Part shown: positions 17,525 through 26,586 of the stretch, piece by piece
How positions within the stretch are numbered: the first letter of the stretch is position 1
Layout of the letters: each line of letters begins with the position of its first letter
NCBI RefSeq assembly: GCF_024612015.1
Contig: NZ_CP102512.1
Coordinates: 10,230,001-10,294,000, forward strand
Source: Streptomyces sp. CA-210063
GTDB lineage: Bacteria; Actinomycetota; Actinomycetes; Streptomycetales; Streptomycetaceae
Reading direction: 5' to 3'
Length of the DNA: 64,000 nucleotides
Program-made: the position numbers and the translations under genes
The notes under the pieces: model-generated
Seen by the model: the letters and a program-made list of their open reading frames with translations, nothing else
Database searches by the model: none
What the model was told of the DNA's origin: nothing

Positions 17525-18700
17525 GTGAGCGTAACCACCGCCCACTCCGCATCGGCCGTACCGCCCGCCGACGGAACGCCCGTGACCGTACCGCAGCAGG
17601 ACGACGGCTACTGGGTCGAACCGAGCGCGACCGACGACGCGGCGCTCTTGGGTGCCGCCGAGGACGAGACGGCCGCGCAGGAGTCCGGCGACGATGTTCC
17701 CGCCGATGCCGTGGACGAGCAAGTCGCCCGTGACGCCCAGGAGTTCGGGGTGTACGCCCGCACCGGCGGCTGGGCGTTCGCGCTGAAGGTGGCGCGGAGC
17801 GTACGGCCCGGCGGGGAGACGGCGGGCGAGACGCCGAAGGTGTCGGCGAAGCGGTTCGCCGAGCTGGCCGGGTGCTCGCCGGAGCGGGTCATGCGCTACT
17901 ACAAGGCGTGGGACAAGGCGGCCGACGACGGCATGGTCCCGCACTTCGAGGCGCTGACCCCCGGCGAGGAGATCGACCTGCCGGACTCGGACGTGTGGCT
18001 GTCGTACTACAGCTCCCGTTCCAGCGCGACCTCCGACCGGGGCACCGCGATCACCGCGGCCGCCGAGGCCGAGGGCATCCGCCCGACCAAGGCGCTGGAG
18101 GTCGCCGAGAACCCCACCGCGCTGCGCGCCGCGATCCTCGCCGACCCGTCCACCGCCCAGGCGGCCCGCACCGCGCTCCTCGACCGCCTCAAGGAGGACC
18201 CGTCCCTCCAGACGGAACTGGCCCGCGACATCGCCCGCACCGACGAGCTGAAGAAGGCCGTCGCGAGCGAGACCCAGGCGGCCAGCCGGATCGGCTACGT
18301 CCGGCAGATCGTCGAGAATGGGCAGGTCAAGACCCCGGCCGGCCAGGTCATCGACGCCACCGCCGAACTGCGCGCCGAGGCCGAGCGGCACCTGTCCCTC
18401 ATCGACGAGCTGGACGACGACGAGGACACCGGCGAGTGGGCGACTGAGGCGTACGACACCGTCAAGGAACTCGTCGTCCAGGCCGTCGAGGCCGACCCCG
18501 AGCTGCGGGTCCAGGAACGCCGTACGAAGTTCTACAGCAGCCTCCAGAAGGCGACGAAGGTCTTCGAGGAGCTGACCCTCGACGACGCCGTCGACCTCGA
18601 CGCCATCTACGAGGACGACATGCTCCAGCGCCTGGAGGAACTGCAGCAGGCCCTGAGCACCTGCATCGCCGCCCTGCGGAAGGCGTCGCCGGGCGAGTGA
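17525..18700 (+). CDS. Conserved actinomycete protein with HTH-like segment, function unknown
   Basis: A 391-residue soluble, acidic protein that I do not recognise. Residues 1-75 are a disordered acidic tail rich in Asp, Glu and Ala. A helix-turn-helix-like segment (VSAKRFAELAGCSPERVMRY, about residues 102-121) suggests DNA binding of a ParB/plasmid-regulator kind. Most of the remainder is helical, with coiled-coil potential near ATAELRAEAERHLSLIDEL and again at the C-terminus (LQRLEELQQALS). The GTG at 17525 follows a GGGAGAG. It is monocistronic with a strong hairpin downstream. A regulatory or nucleoid role is inference only. Confidence 0.8.
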   Translation: MSVTTAHSASAVPPADGTPVTVPQQDDGYWVEPSATDDAALLGAAEDETAAQESGDDVPADAVDEQVARDAQEFGVYARTGGWAFALKVARSVRPGGETAGETPKVSAKRFAELAGCSPERVMRYYKAWDKAADDGMVPHFEALTPGEEIDLPDSDVWLSYYSSRSSATSDRGTAITAAAEAEGIRPTKALEVAENPTALRAAILADPSTAQAARTALLDRLKEDPSLQTELARDIARTDELKKAVASETQAASRIGYVRQIVENGQVKTPAGQVIDATAELRAEAERHLSLIDELDDDEDTGEWATEAYDTVKELVVQAVEADPELRVQERRTKFYSSLQKATKVFEELTLDDAVDLDAIYEDDMLQRLEELQQALSTCIAALRKASPGE

Positions 18701-18725
18701 TCCCGGGCTCCGGCCCTCCCGAGAC

Positions 18726-18756
18726 CTGAGGCCCCCCGCGCGGCAGGGGGCCTCAG
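18726..18756. terminator. Hairpin after the HTH-like gene
   Basis: Perfect 11-bp arms CTGAGGCCCCC and GGGGGCCTCAG around a nine-base loop, 26 bases past the stop codon at 18700. Confidence 0.75.
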
Positions 18757-18938
18757 TCGTACCGTGGGGCCTCGGCCGTGCGGTGAGGGAGTCCCTCGCG
18801 CCGTGCGGGGAAAATGCCATTTGCCGTCCCGTGCGTGTTACGTATAACCTCCCGGGAACCCCGAGCGACCCTCGGACGATCTCCGCAACGATCTACGCGC
18901 GTACTCCTTGTGATTCGCGCCCCACCCGAGAGGCCCCG

Positions 18939-19334
18939 ATGAGACGCATGGCCCTGGTCACCCTCGTGGTCGACGACTACGACGAGGCGATCCGCTTCTA
19001 CACCGAGGCGCTCGGCTTCACGCTCGTCGAGGACGAACCGAGGCCCGACGGCAGCCGGTGGGTCGTCGTCGAACCGGGGAGCGCGGGACAGGGCGGCGGA
19101 CTGCTGCTCGCCAGGGCCAAGGACGAGGCGCAGCGCGGCCGGATCGGCGACCAGACCGGCGGACGCGTGGGCTTCTTCCTGCACACGGACGACTTCGCCC
19201 GCGACCACGCCCGGATGCTGGCCGCGGGCGTCAGGTTCCTGGAGGAGCCGCGCCACGAACCGTACGGCTCGGTCGCCGTCTTCGAGGACCTGTACGGAAA
19301 CCGCTGGGACCTGCTCCAGCCCGCCGCCCACTGA
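18939..19334 (+). CDS. VOC (glyoxalase/bleomycin resistance) superfamily protein
   Basis: A 131-residue protein with the two beta-alpha-beta-beta-beta modules of the VOC fold: MALVTLVVDDYDEAIRFYTEALGF at the start and FFLHTDDFARDHARMLAAGVRFLEEP in the second half, ending with DLYGNRWDLLQP, which contains a usual metal-ligand Glu/Asp position. The substrate cannot be predicted. The ATG at 18939 has GAGAGG upstream and gives the normal length; the upstream frame lacks similarity. The adenosine deaminase gene follows after 48 bases and may be in the same transcript. Confidence 0.86.
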   Translation: MRRMALVTLVVDDYDEAIRFYTEALGFTLVEDEPRPDGSRWVVVEPGSAGQGGGLLLARAKDEAQRGRIGDQTGGRVGFFLHTDDFARDHARMLAAGVRFLEEPRHEPYGSVAVFEDLYGNRWDLLQPAAH

Positions 19335-19382
19335 AGCGGCCCTTCACACACCCACCGCACCACCTGCCGAGGAACGAACGCC

Positions 19383-20453
19383 ATGACCGCGCCCCGCATC
19401 GACGCCGACACCATCCGCCGCCTCCCCAAGGCCGTCCTGCACGACCACTTCGACGGCGGCCTGCGCCCCGCCACCCTGGTGGAGCTCGCGGCGGAGATCG
19501 GCCACACCCTCCCGGAGACCGACCCCGAAGGCCTCGCCGCCTGGTACTACGAGGCCGCCAACTCCGGTGACCTGGTGCGCTACATAGCCACCTTCGAGCA
19601 CACCCTCGCCGTGATGCAGACCCGCGAGGGCCTGCTGCGCACCGCCGAGGAGTATGTGCTCGACCTGGCGGAGGACGGTGTCGTCTACGGCGAGGTCCGC
19701 TACGCCCCCGAGCTGCTGGTCAATGGCGGGCTGACGCTGCCCGAGGTCGTCGAGACCGTGCAGGAGGGGCTGGCCGCCGGTATGGCCAAGGCGGCGGCGC
19801 AGGGCACCCCGGTCCGCGTCGGCACGCTGCTGTGCGGGATGCGCATGTTCGACCGGGTCCGCGAGGCCGCCGACCTGGCGGTGGCGTTCCGGGACGCGGG
19901 CGTGGTCGGCTTCGACATCGCGGGCGCCGAGGACGGCTTCCCGCCCGCCGACCACCTGGCCGCCTTCGAACACCTGCGCCGCGAGAGCGTCCCCTTCACC
20001 ATCCACGCAGGTGAGGCCCACGGACTGCCCAGCATCCACCAGGCCCTCCAGGTCTGCGGCGCGCAGCGCATCGGCCACGGCGTCCGCATCACCGAGGACA
20101 TCGTCGACGGCAAGCTCGGCCGCCTCGCCTCCTGGGTCCGCGACCGCCGCATCGCCCTGGAGATGTGCCCCACCTCCAACCTCCAGACGGGCGCGGCCAC
20201 CTCCATCGCCGAGCACCCGATCACGGCCCTGAAGGACCTCGGCTTCCGCGTCACCCTCAACACCGACAACCGTCTGGTCTCGGGCACCACCATGACCCGC
20301 GAGATGACGCTGCTCGCCGAGGAAGCCGGCTGGACGATCGACGACCTGCGCACGGTCACCGTCAACGCCCTCAAGAGCGCCTTCCTCCCGTTCGACGAGC
20401 GCACCGCCCTCATCCAGGACGTCGTCCTGCCGGGCTACGAGTCCGCGCGCTGA
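19383..20453 (+). CDS. add: Adenosine deaminase
   Basis: A 356-residue purine salvage enzyme converting adenosine (and deoxyadenosine) to inosine. All active-site motifs are present: the metal-binding [10 protein letters not shown] near residue 20, the catalytic HAGEAHG near residue 206, RIGHGVRI near 233, and the metal/catalytic Asp in [10 protein letters not shown] near 295. Length is normal for actinobacterial Add. GAGGAACG lies upstream of the ATG. Its last 19 bases overlap the convergent DinB gene. Confidence 0.94.
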   Translation: MTAPRIDADTIRRLPKAVLHDHFDGGLRPATLVELAAEIGHTLPETDPEGLAAWYYEAANSGDLVRYIATFEHTLAVMQTREGLLRTAEEYVLDLAEDGVVYGEVRYAPELLVNGGLTLPEVVETVQEGLAAGMAKAAAQGTPVRVGTLLCGMRMFDRVREAADLAVAFRDAGVVGFDIAGAEDGFPPADHLAAFEHLRRESVPFTIHAGEAHGLPSIHQALQVCGAQRIGHGVRITEDIVDGKLGRLASWVRDRRIALEMCPTSNLQTGAATSIAEHPITALKDLGFRVTLNTDNRLVSGTTMTREMTLLAEEAGWTIDDLRTVTVNALKSAFLPFDERTALIQDVVLPGYESAR

Positions 20454-20950
20454 AGCAGTCCCCGTACGTAGGCGGCCTGGCCGACATGCTGAAGATCGTC
20501 GGCCAGGACGCTGACCAGCCGGACACCCAGGCTGACCGGCGGATCCCAGCGCTCGTCCACGATCCGCTCGAAGTCCTTGGCGGCCAGCCCGCGCACGTAC
20601 CCGAGGGTCTGCTCGTGCACGGCGTCGTGGTACCCGGTCAGCAGGTCACCGGAGTCGACCCGTACCTTGGCGACCTTCGCCGAGCTGTGGCCGTAGCCCG
20701 TGTCATGGCGCGGCAGGCCGAGGCCGAAGCGTTTCTCCCAGCCCTGGGACAGCCAGACCTGGTCGAGTCCGGAGGCGTCGGCCAGGTGGTCGTCCTGGAC
20801 CCGGGTGAGATGCCAGACCAGCCAGGCGATCGAGTTGGCGTCGGGGGCGGGGCGGGCGTTGAGGTCGTCCGGGCCGAGACCCTCGACGGCGGCGTGGACC
20901 TCTTCCTGGATGCGGGTGTACGCGTCGATGAGGATGTCCTTGGCATGCAT
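20435..20950 (-). CDS. DinB-family (mycothiol-dependent/DUF664-like) protein
   Basis: A 171-residue four-helix protein of the DinB superfamily. The three conserved metal-binding histidines are in [17 protein letters not shown] and DDLQHVGQ. In actinobacteria such proteins include mycothiol- and bacillithiol-dependent transferases, but the exact role cannot be assigned. The ATG at 20950 has GAGGG eight bases upstream; an in-frame GTG three codons earlier is less well placed. It overlaps the end of the adenosine deaminase gene. Confidence 0.86.
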   Translation of the reverse strand: MHAKDILIDAYTRIQEEVHAAVEGLGPDDLNARPAPDANSIAWLVWHLTRVQDDHLADASGLDQVWLSQGWEKRFGLGLPRHDTGYGHSSAKVAKVRVDSGDLLTGYHDAVHEQTLGYVRGLAAKDFERIVDERWDPPVSLGVRLVSVLADDLQHVGQAAYVRGLLQRADS

Positions 20951-20995
20951 GGGGTCCACCCTCGCGCATCCCGGTCCCGTACGCGTCTTCTGCCG

Positions 20996-21044
20996 GCCAG
21001 GTCCCTCACGCGCCCTTCCTCTCAGCCAGGTCCCTTACGCGCCC
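20996..21044. repeat. Short direct repeat at the 3' end of the LysR gene
   Basis: The 20-base sequence at 20996-21015 recurs at 21025-21044 with one change (period 29). The second copy contains the stop codon of the LysR gene. It looks like a recent tandem duplication in the gap to the DinB gene. Confidence 0.6.
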
Positions 21045-21922
21045 GCTGCCTCCACCAGGGCCATCAGCGCCCGGGCCGCCGGGCTCGTGGCCTGCGGGGG
21101 CGGCAGCAGGGCGACCGTCTCGTAGACGGTCTCGCCGGTGCCCTTGACGGCGAGGGCGGTGAGGGAGTCGCGCTTGTGCCGGAAGTGGCGCGGAACCACG
21201 GCGATGCCCAGGTTCTCGTCCACGAGGTCGAGGAGGCTGTGCACATCGTTGACCTCCAGGGCGACGGCCCGGCGGACGCCGGCCGCGGCGAAGACCGCGT
21301 CGGTGGTGCGGCGTGGCCCCCAGTCCGGATGGAAGTCGACGAAGACCTCGCCGCCCAGCTCCTCAGGTGTCACGGCGGCGCCGGAGGCCGCGAGGCGGTG
21401 GCTGGGGTGGCACAGGACGGTCATCGGTTCGCTCGACAGCGGTACGACGCGCAGCTGGTCGGTGTCCTCCTGCGCCGTCCGCACGGCGAAGGCCAGGTCG
21501 AGGCGCCCGCTCGCCACTTCTTCCGCGAGCGCGCCCGAGCCCGCCTGCCGCAGACAGATCTCCACATCCGGATGCCGCCGCCGGAACGCGGCGAGCAGCC
21601 CCGCCACATGCAGCCCGGCGACACACTGCTCGGACCCGAGCGCGAGCATGCCGCGCAGCACGCCCTGCACGGCGGCCACCGCCTCGCGGGCCGACCGTAC
21701 CTGCGCCAGGATCCGTTCCGCCTCGGTCAGCAGCGCCCGCCCGGCCGGGGTGAGCATCACCCGGCGGGTCGTCCGCACGAACAGCGGTGTCTGCAGCTCG
21801 CGCTCCAGTGCCCGTACGGAGGCGGACAGACCCGACTGGGAGACCAGCAGCCGTTCGGCGGCCCGGGTGAAATGCTCCTCCTCGGCGACCGCGACGAAAT
21901 GCTGGAGATGGCGGAGTTCCAT
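21035..21922 (-). CDS. LysR family transcriptional regulator
   Basis: A 295-residue regulator. The N-terminal winged helix (MELRHLQHFVAVAEEEHFTRAAERLLVSQSG) is the LysR hallmark, and the C-terminal effector domain begins near residue 90. It is divergent from the aldo/keto reductase gene with about 130 bases between starts, the usual arrangement for a LysR regulator and its target. I saw no clear T-N11-A box. The ATG at 21922 starts the conserved domain exactly; the longer frame would overlap the reductase promoter. The effector is unknown. Confidence 0.91.
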   Translation of the reverse strand: MELRHLQHFVAVAEEEHFTRAAERLLVSQSGLSASVRALERELQTPLFVRTTRRVMLTPAGRALLTEAERILAQVRSAREAVAAVQGVLRGMLALGSEQCVAGLHVAGLLAAFRRRHPDVEICLRQAGSGALAEEVASGRLDLAFAVRTAQEDTDQLRVVPLSSEPMTVLCHPSHRLAASGAAVTPEELGGEVFVDFHPDWGPRRTTDAVFAAAGVRRAVALEVNDVHSLLDLVDENLGIAVVPRHFRHKRDSLTALAVKGTGETVYETVALLPPPQATSPAARALMALVEAAGA

Positions 21923-22049
21923 GACTGAGAAGCGTAGGCGCTGAATCCCATCGGATTCTTCTGTTGGACCAATGCCCCCAGGTCGCGAAAGAGTGGACAC
22001 CGGTTCTCGGGGACTCCGGTCCCACCGTGCCAACCCCTCTGGAGTCGCG

Positions 22050-23048
22050 TTGTACACCGCACACCCCGACCGCTACGCGGACATGCCCTACCGGCGCACC
22101 GGACGCAGCGGTCTGAAACTGCCCGCGCTCTCGCTCGGCCTGTGGCACAACTTCGGCCCCGACCGGTCCGTCGAGACGCAGCGCGAGATCCTGCGCCGCG
22201 CCTTCGACCTGGGCGTCAACCACTTCGACCTGGCCAACAACTACGGCCCGCCGCCCGGCTCCGCCGAGTCCGCCCTCGGCGAGGCCCTGAAGGCCGACTT
22301 CGCCCCGTACCGGGACGAGCTGGTCATCTCCACCAAGGCGGGCTATCTGATGTGGCCCGGCCCGTACGGCGAGTGGGGCTCCCGCAAGTACGTGCTCTCC
22401 TCGCTCGACCAGAGCCTGAAGCGCATGGGCCTCGACTACGTCGACATCTTCTACTCGCACCGCCCGGACCCGGAGACTCCGCTGGAGGAGACGATGGGCG
22501 CGCTGCACTCGGCGGTCCAGCAGGGCAAGGCGCTGTACGTCGGCGTCTCCAACTACTCGGCCGAGCAGACCCGTGAGGCCGCCCGCATCCTGGCCGAGCT
22601 GGGCACCCCGCTCCTCATCCACCAGCCGCGCTACTCGATGCTCGACCGGCGCCCCGAGAGCGAGGGCCTGCTCGACGCCCTCGACGAGCTCCAGGTCGGC
22701 TCCATCGTCTTCTCCCCGCTGGAGCAGGGCCTGCTGACCTCCCGTTACCTCGACGGCATCCCGGAGGGCTCCCGCGCGGCGAGCGACAGCCCGTTCCTGA
22801 ACTCCGACGCCGTCACCGAGGACCTGGTGGGCAGGCTGCGCGCGCTGGACGAGGTCGCCAAGTCCCGTGGCCAGACCCTGGCCCAGCTCGCCCTCGCCTG
22901 GACGCTGCGCGGCGGCCGGGTCACCTCCGCCCTCGTCGGCGCGAGCAGCGCCCGCCAGATCGAGGACAGCGTCGGTGCCATCGGCAACCTCGACTTCGAG
23001 GCGGACGAGCTGGCCCGCATCGACGCGATCATCGAGGGCAAGGGCTAG
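22050..23048 (+). CDS. Aldo/keto reductase, YghZ (glyceraldehyde-3-phosphate reductase)-like
   Basis: A 332-residue NADPH-dependent oxidoreductase. The opening LYTAHPDRYADMPYRRTGRSG and LPALSLGLWHNFG match the YghZ/L-glyceraldehyde-3-phosphate reductase group. The catalytic Asp, Tyr and Lys lie in FDLANNYG and STKAGY, and the His in DIFYSHRPD. The C-terminal SSARQIEDSVGA segment binds the cofactor phosphate. I chose TTG at 22050 because it matches the family start and has GGAG five bases upstream. It is probably controlled by the divergent LysR protein. Confidence 0.9.
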   Translation: MYTAHPDRYADMPYRRTGRSGLKLPALSLGLWHNFGPDRSVETQREILRRAFDLGVNHFDLANNYGPPPGSAESALGEALKADFAPYRDELVISTKAGYLMWPGPYGEWGSRKYVLSSLDQSLKRMGLDYVDIFYSHRPDPETPLEETMGALHSAVQQGKALYVGVSNYSAEQTREAARILAELGTPLLIHQPRYSMLDRRPESEGLLDALDELQVGSIVFSPLEQGLLTSRYLDGIPEGSRAASDSPFLNSDAVTEDLVGRLRALDEVAKSRGQTLAQLALAWTLRGGRVTSALVGASSARQIEDSVGAIGNLDFEADELARIDAIIEGKG

Positions 23049-23092
23049 CTCCTCGTCCCGCTTCGTGTCGCCTGCGGGCCGGTGGGGGCTGG

Positions 23093-23186
23093 GCGCACAG
23101 TTCCCCGCGCCCCTGAAAAGCAAGGGCCGCGCCCCTTGCTTTTCGGCCCGCAGGGGCGTGTCTTTCAGGGGCGCGGGGAACTGCGC
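23093..23186. repeat. Nested GC-rich inverted repeat (Streptomyces intergenic element)
   Basis: The outer arms (about 23095-23119 and 23162-23186) carry the AGTTCCCCGCGCCCCTGA element also seen at 7831-7900. Inside is a second perfect hairpin, GAAAAGCAAGGG and CCCTTGCTTTTC (23115-23144). It lies 45 bases after the aldo/keto reductase stop codon and probably terminates that message. Confidence 0.7.
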
Positions 23187-23617
23187 GAGCAACCACACAC
23201 TCACCCGCACCCGCCAACGCACCCCGCTCCCCGAGTTCTGCCGCGCTCCACCGTTGAACCCTCCATCGAGGACATACGTATGGGACGGGGACCCGGATCC
23301 GGAGCTGTCTGCGCCCCCCTCGTGATCCGGGTAATGCCCGGTCGCAGGGCCCTTCGCATCGTTTCAGCCAATCGCGGTCCCGCATATGCCAGGAGACTGG
23401 CTGAATTGGCATGGTGACAGAGTGTCAGGAGTGTCGATACTCGACTGACAGGGCGATTGCGTCATGAACGAACGCGCATCCGTGCGCGTTCACCATGTCA
23501 CTGTGCGTGACTGTCGAGTCGCCAGATGTGCACGACCAGCAAATCTGCGAGGCGAGAGCAAGTCCGCGCGGCGAGTGGGGCCGGGCGGGGTCGGCGGTGC
23601 GATCGGGGGAGCGAAGC
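23187..23617. promoter_or_regulatory. Intergenic region with two palindromes upstream of the TTA-codon gene
   Basis: No gene is credible here. Two structures stand out. One is a 28-bp interrupted palindrome at 23423-23450 (outer TGTCAG/CTGACA, inner GAGT/ACTC). The other is a perfect 9-bp hairpin at 23470-23491 (GAACGCGCA and TGCGCGTTC). They are placed where a regulator could act on the gene starting at 23618. No consensus promoter was identified. Confidence 0.45.
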
Positions 23618-24028
23618 GTGCACGACGAATTCCTGTGCCATGTCACCGCGTACGGCATGTGCGGCGGCCAGCGCGTCGGCGTGCCCCTCGGTACCTATCG
23701 CGCCCCCACGCTGGCGCTGGCGCTGTGGTGGATGCGTGACCGCGCGTTATGGATCGCCGAACGTCTCGACCCGCGGCCCGAGAACCCGAACTTCCCCCCG
23801 AACGCGGTGGTTCCGGTCGCCGACACCGTCCCGGACGTGCCGACCCTGCTGCGCGCCTGGTCCGCCGACAACGATCAACAGCAGCTGGTCGCCGAGGAGT
23901 TGGCCGCCGGGAACCTGGTCCGGATCGCCACCAACGACGACACCACGGAGTACGAGCTCCTCGCGGAGTCCGTCGACGCCGTCCGTATGCAGCGCATCGC
24001 CCAGAGAATCGCCGCTCCCGCCGCCTGA
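23618..24028 (+). CDS. Small hypothetical protein with a TTA (bldA) codon
   Basis: A 136-residue soluble protein that I cannot assign. It begins VHDEFLCHVTAYGMCGGQRV, has a hydrophobic segment TLALALWWM near residue 33, then an acidic helical C-terminus. Leu-44 is encoded by TTA (23747-23749), the only in-frame TTA I found in the window. In Streptomyces this makes translation depend on the bldA tRNA, which is associated with development and secondary metabolism. The GTG at 23618 has GGGGGAG upstream. Similar short proteins appear as conserved hypotheticals in the genus; the function is unknown. Confidence 0.7.
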   Translation: MHDEFLCHVTAYGMCGGQRVGVPLGTYRAPTLALALWWMRDRALWIAERLDPRPENPNFPPNAVVPVADTVPDVPTLLRAWSADNDQQQLVAEELAAGNLVRIATNDDTTEYELLAESVDAVRMQRIAQRIAAPAA

Positions 24029-24256
24029 CTCCGAGAGGCCGCGGTCCTGGCCCTGTGGGTCATGAGGGGCGTACGTCGGCGTCGACGGGCCGGGCGAGGT
24101 TCGCCCGAGCCATGCGCGTGCCGGCCTCGCTGGTCGGCGGTGGTACGGCGTAGGCATTCCCTTCGCACGCGATTCGCGTGCCCGCAATGCGGGATGGCCC
24201 GCACCCACGCGCGGACCGCCAGGCACATATTCGGGCGAATCGGTAGAATTTTCGGC

Positions 24257-26581
24257 ATGGCGGAGCGGTCGATCGCACTCACTGCGCCCGAACTCGTGCT
24301 GGAGACCGAGTCGGGCTCCACGGTGATGAGCCCCCGCCACGAGTACCACGTGGGACGCGACCCGCTCAGCGACGTGGTCCTCGACGACGACCGGGTCTCG
24401 TGGCACCACGCGGTGCTCCGCGCCGAGGCCGACCACTGGACGATCGAGGACGAGAACAGCACCAACGGCACGTACGCCGACGGCCACCGCGTCCACGAGT
24501 GGGACGTGGGCCCCGGCAGCGTCATCCACTTCGGGGCCGTCCCGGAGGGCCCCCGTGCGGTGCTCACCGGCCTCGCCCCCGAGCGCCCCTCCGCCATCTC
24601 CCGCCCCGCCTCCACCGGCACCTTCCGGCAGCCCACCAGCGTCCGCCCGCTGCCCGAGCGGACCGTCCGTATCGGCCGCGCCGCCGACAGCGACCTGGTC
24701 ATCGACGACCTCGTCGTCTCCCGCCGGCACGCCGAGCTACGAGCGCTCCCGGACGGCACGTACGAGATCGTGGACCTCGGCAGCCACAACGGCACGTTCC
24801 TCAACGGCACGCCCGTCGACCGGGCCCCGGTCACTCCCGGTGACATCGTCGGCATCGGCCACTCCGCGTTCTGCCTGGTCGGCGACGAGCTCCAGGAGTA
24901 CGTCGACACCGGTGAGATCTCCCTGGACGTCCAGGAACTGACCGTCGCGGTCGACCACGGCCGGAAGACACTGCTGGACAAGGTGGCGTTTCCGGTCGGC
25001 GAGAAATGCCTCCTCGCCGTCGTCGGCCCCAGCGGCGCCGGAAAGTCCACCCTCCTGAACGCCCTGACCGGGCAGCGCCCCGCCGACAGCGGCACGGTCC
25101 TCTACGACGGCCGTGACCTCTACCGCGACTACGCCGAACTGCGCCAGCGCATCGGCCTCGTGCCGCAGGACGACATCCTGCACGCCCAGCTGACCGTGCG
25201 CAGGGCCCTCGCCTACGCCGCCGAGCTCCGTTTCCCCCAGGACACCGCGAAGGCCGAACGGCAGGCCCGGGTCGACGAGGTGATCCGCGAACTGGGCCTG
25301 GAACAACGCGTCGACCAGCCCATCCACAGCCTCTCCGGCGGCCAGCGCAAACGGGTCAGCGTCGCCCTGGAACTGCTGACGAAACCCTCTCTGCTCTTCC
25401 TCGACGAGCCGACCTCCGGTCTCGACCCCGGCATGGACCGCTCGGTGATGCACATGCTGCGCGGCCTCGCCGACGACGGCCGTACGGTCATCGTCGTCAC
25501 CCACAGCGTCCTCAGCCTCGACGTCTGCGACCGGCTCCTCGTCCTCGCGCCCGGCGGCAGGGTCGCCTACTACGGGCCGCCGGACGACGCCCTCGCCTTC
25601 TTCGGCTTCGAGCAGTGGCCGGAGGCGTTCGAGGCCTTCGAACGGGACCGGGATCGGGACTGGGCGGGGGAGTACCGGGACTCGCCCTTCCACCGCCACT
25701 ACGTCACCGCGTCCATGAACCAGCCCTACCTGACCGACGCGGAGCCGGTCGCCGTGCCGCCGCCGCCCACAGCGCAGAGCTGGGGCGCCCAGCTGGGCAC
25801 ACTCGTCCGCCGGTACGCGGCCGCACTGAGCGCCGACCGCACCTTCCTCGCCATCATGATCGCGCTGCCGTTCGTGATGGGCGCGATGGCGAGGGCGCTC
25901 GCGGGGAGCACGCTGGACCGGGAGACCTCCATGAACGCGCTGCTCATCCTGTGCGTGGGCGGTGTGCTGACCGGCGCCGCGAACGCCGTCCGCGAACTGG
26001 TCAAGGAACGGGTCATCTACCAGCGCGAACGCGCCGTCGGCCTGTCCAGATCCGCGTATCTGATGTCCAAGGTCGTCGTCCTCGGCACCGTCACCGTCCT
26101 CCAGGCGGTCGTCCTCACCCTCGTCGCCCTCCTCGGCGTCGACCTCAACGCCCCCGGCGGCGAAGGGGTCTTGATGCCACCCCTGGCCGAGATCACGGTC
26201 GCCGTGGCGCTGCTCGCCTTCACCGCGATGATGCTCGGCCTGGTCGTCTCCGCGCTCGTCCGCAAGGAGGAGGTCACCATGCCGCTGCTGGTGCTCCTCG
26301 CGATCATCCAGGTCGTGTTCTGCGGCGCGCTGCTGGACGTGCGGGGCACCATCGTCCTCGAACAGCTGGCGTGGCTGGTGCCGTCGCGGTGGGCGTTCGG
26401 CGCGATGGCCGGGACGATCGACCTCGAACGGATCGTCCCCGACAAGACGGACCCGCTGTTCGCACACTCGGCGGGCGTGTGGCTGCTGGACATGGGGATG
26501 CTGGTCGTCCTCTCGCTGCTGTGCGGCTGTCTCGTCGCCCGCCTGCTGCGTCGCCGCGAACCCGTGGTGATGCGGAAGTAG
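24257..26581 (+). CDS. Twin-FHA-domain ABC transporter (fused ATPase and permease, ABCG-like)
   Basis: A 774-residue fusion. The first FHA domain is at about residues 25-95 (YHVGRDP, WHHAV, STNGTY), the second at about 135-205 (RIGRAADSD, SRRHAEL, SHNGTFLNG); both keep phosphothreonine-binding residues. The ATPase (about 225-450) has Walker A GPSGAGKST, signature LSGGQRKRVS and Walker B LLFLDEPTSGLDP. An ABC-2-type permease with about six helices (LAIMIALPFVMGAM onward) ends the protein. It is the first gene of an operon with a Ser/Thr kinase, so phosphorylation-dependent control is likely. The exported substrate is unknown. A start at 24257 puts the first FHA domain near the N-terminus. Confidence 0.92.
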   Translation: MAERSIALTAPELVLETESGSTVMSPRHEYHVGRDPLSDVVLDDDRVSWHHAVLRAEADHWTIEDENSTNGTYADGHRVHEWDVGPGSVIHFGAVPEGPRAVLTGLAPERPSAISRPASTGTFRQPTSVRPLPERTVRIGRAADSDLVIDDLVVSRRHAELRALPDGTYEIVDLGSHNGTFLNGTPVDRAPVTPGDIVGIGHSAFCLVGDELQEYVDTGEISLDVQELTVAVDHGRKTLLDKVAFPVGEKCLLAVVGPSGAGKSTLLNALTGQRPADSGTVLYDGRDLYRDYAELRQRIGLVPQDDILHAQLTVRRALAYAAELRFPQDTAKAERQARVDEVIRELGLEQRVDQPIHSLSGGQRKRVSVALELLTKPSLLFLDEPTSGLDPGMDRSVMHMLRGLADDGRTVIVVTHSVLSLDVCDRLLVLAPGGRVAYYGPPDDALAFFGFEQWPEAFEAFERDRDRDWAGEYRDSPFHRHYVTASMNQPYLTDAEPVAVPPPPTAQSWGAQLGTLVRRYAAALSADRTFLAIMIALPFVMGAMARALAGSTLDRETSMNALLILCVGGVLTGAANAVRELVKERVIYQRERAVGLSRSAYLMSKVVVLGTVTVLQAVVLTLVALLGVDLNAPGGEGVLMPPLAEITVAVALLAFTAMMLGLVVSALVRKEEVTMPLLVLLAIIQVVFCGALLDVRGTIVLEQLAWLVPSRWAFGAMAGTIDLERIVPDKTDPLFAHSAGVWLLDMGMLVVLSLLCGCLVARLLRRREPVVMRK

Positions 26582-26586
26582 CCGCG

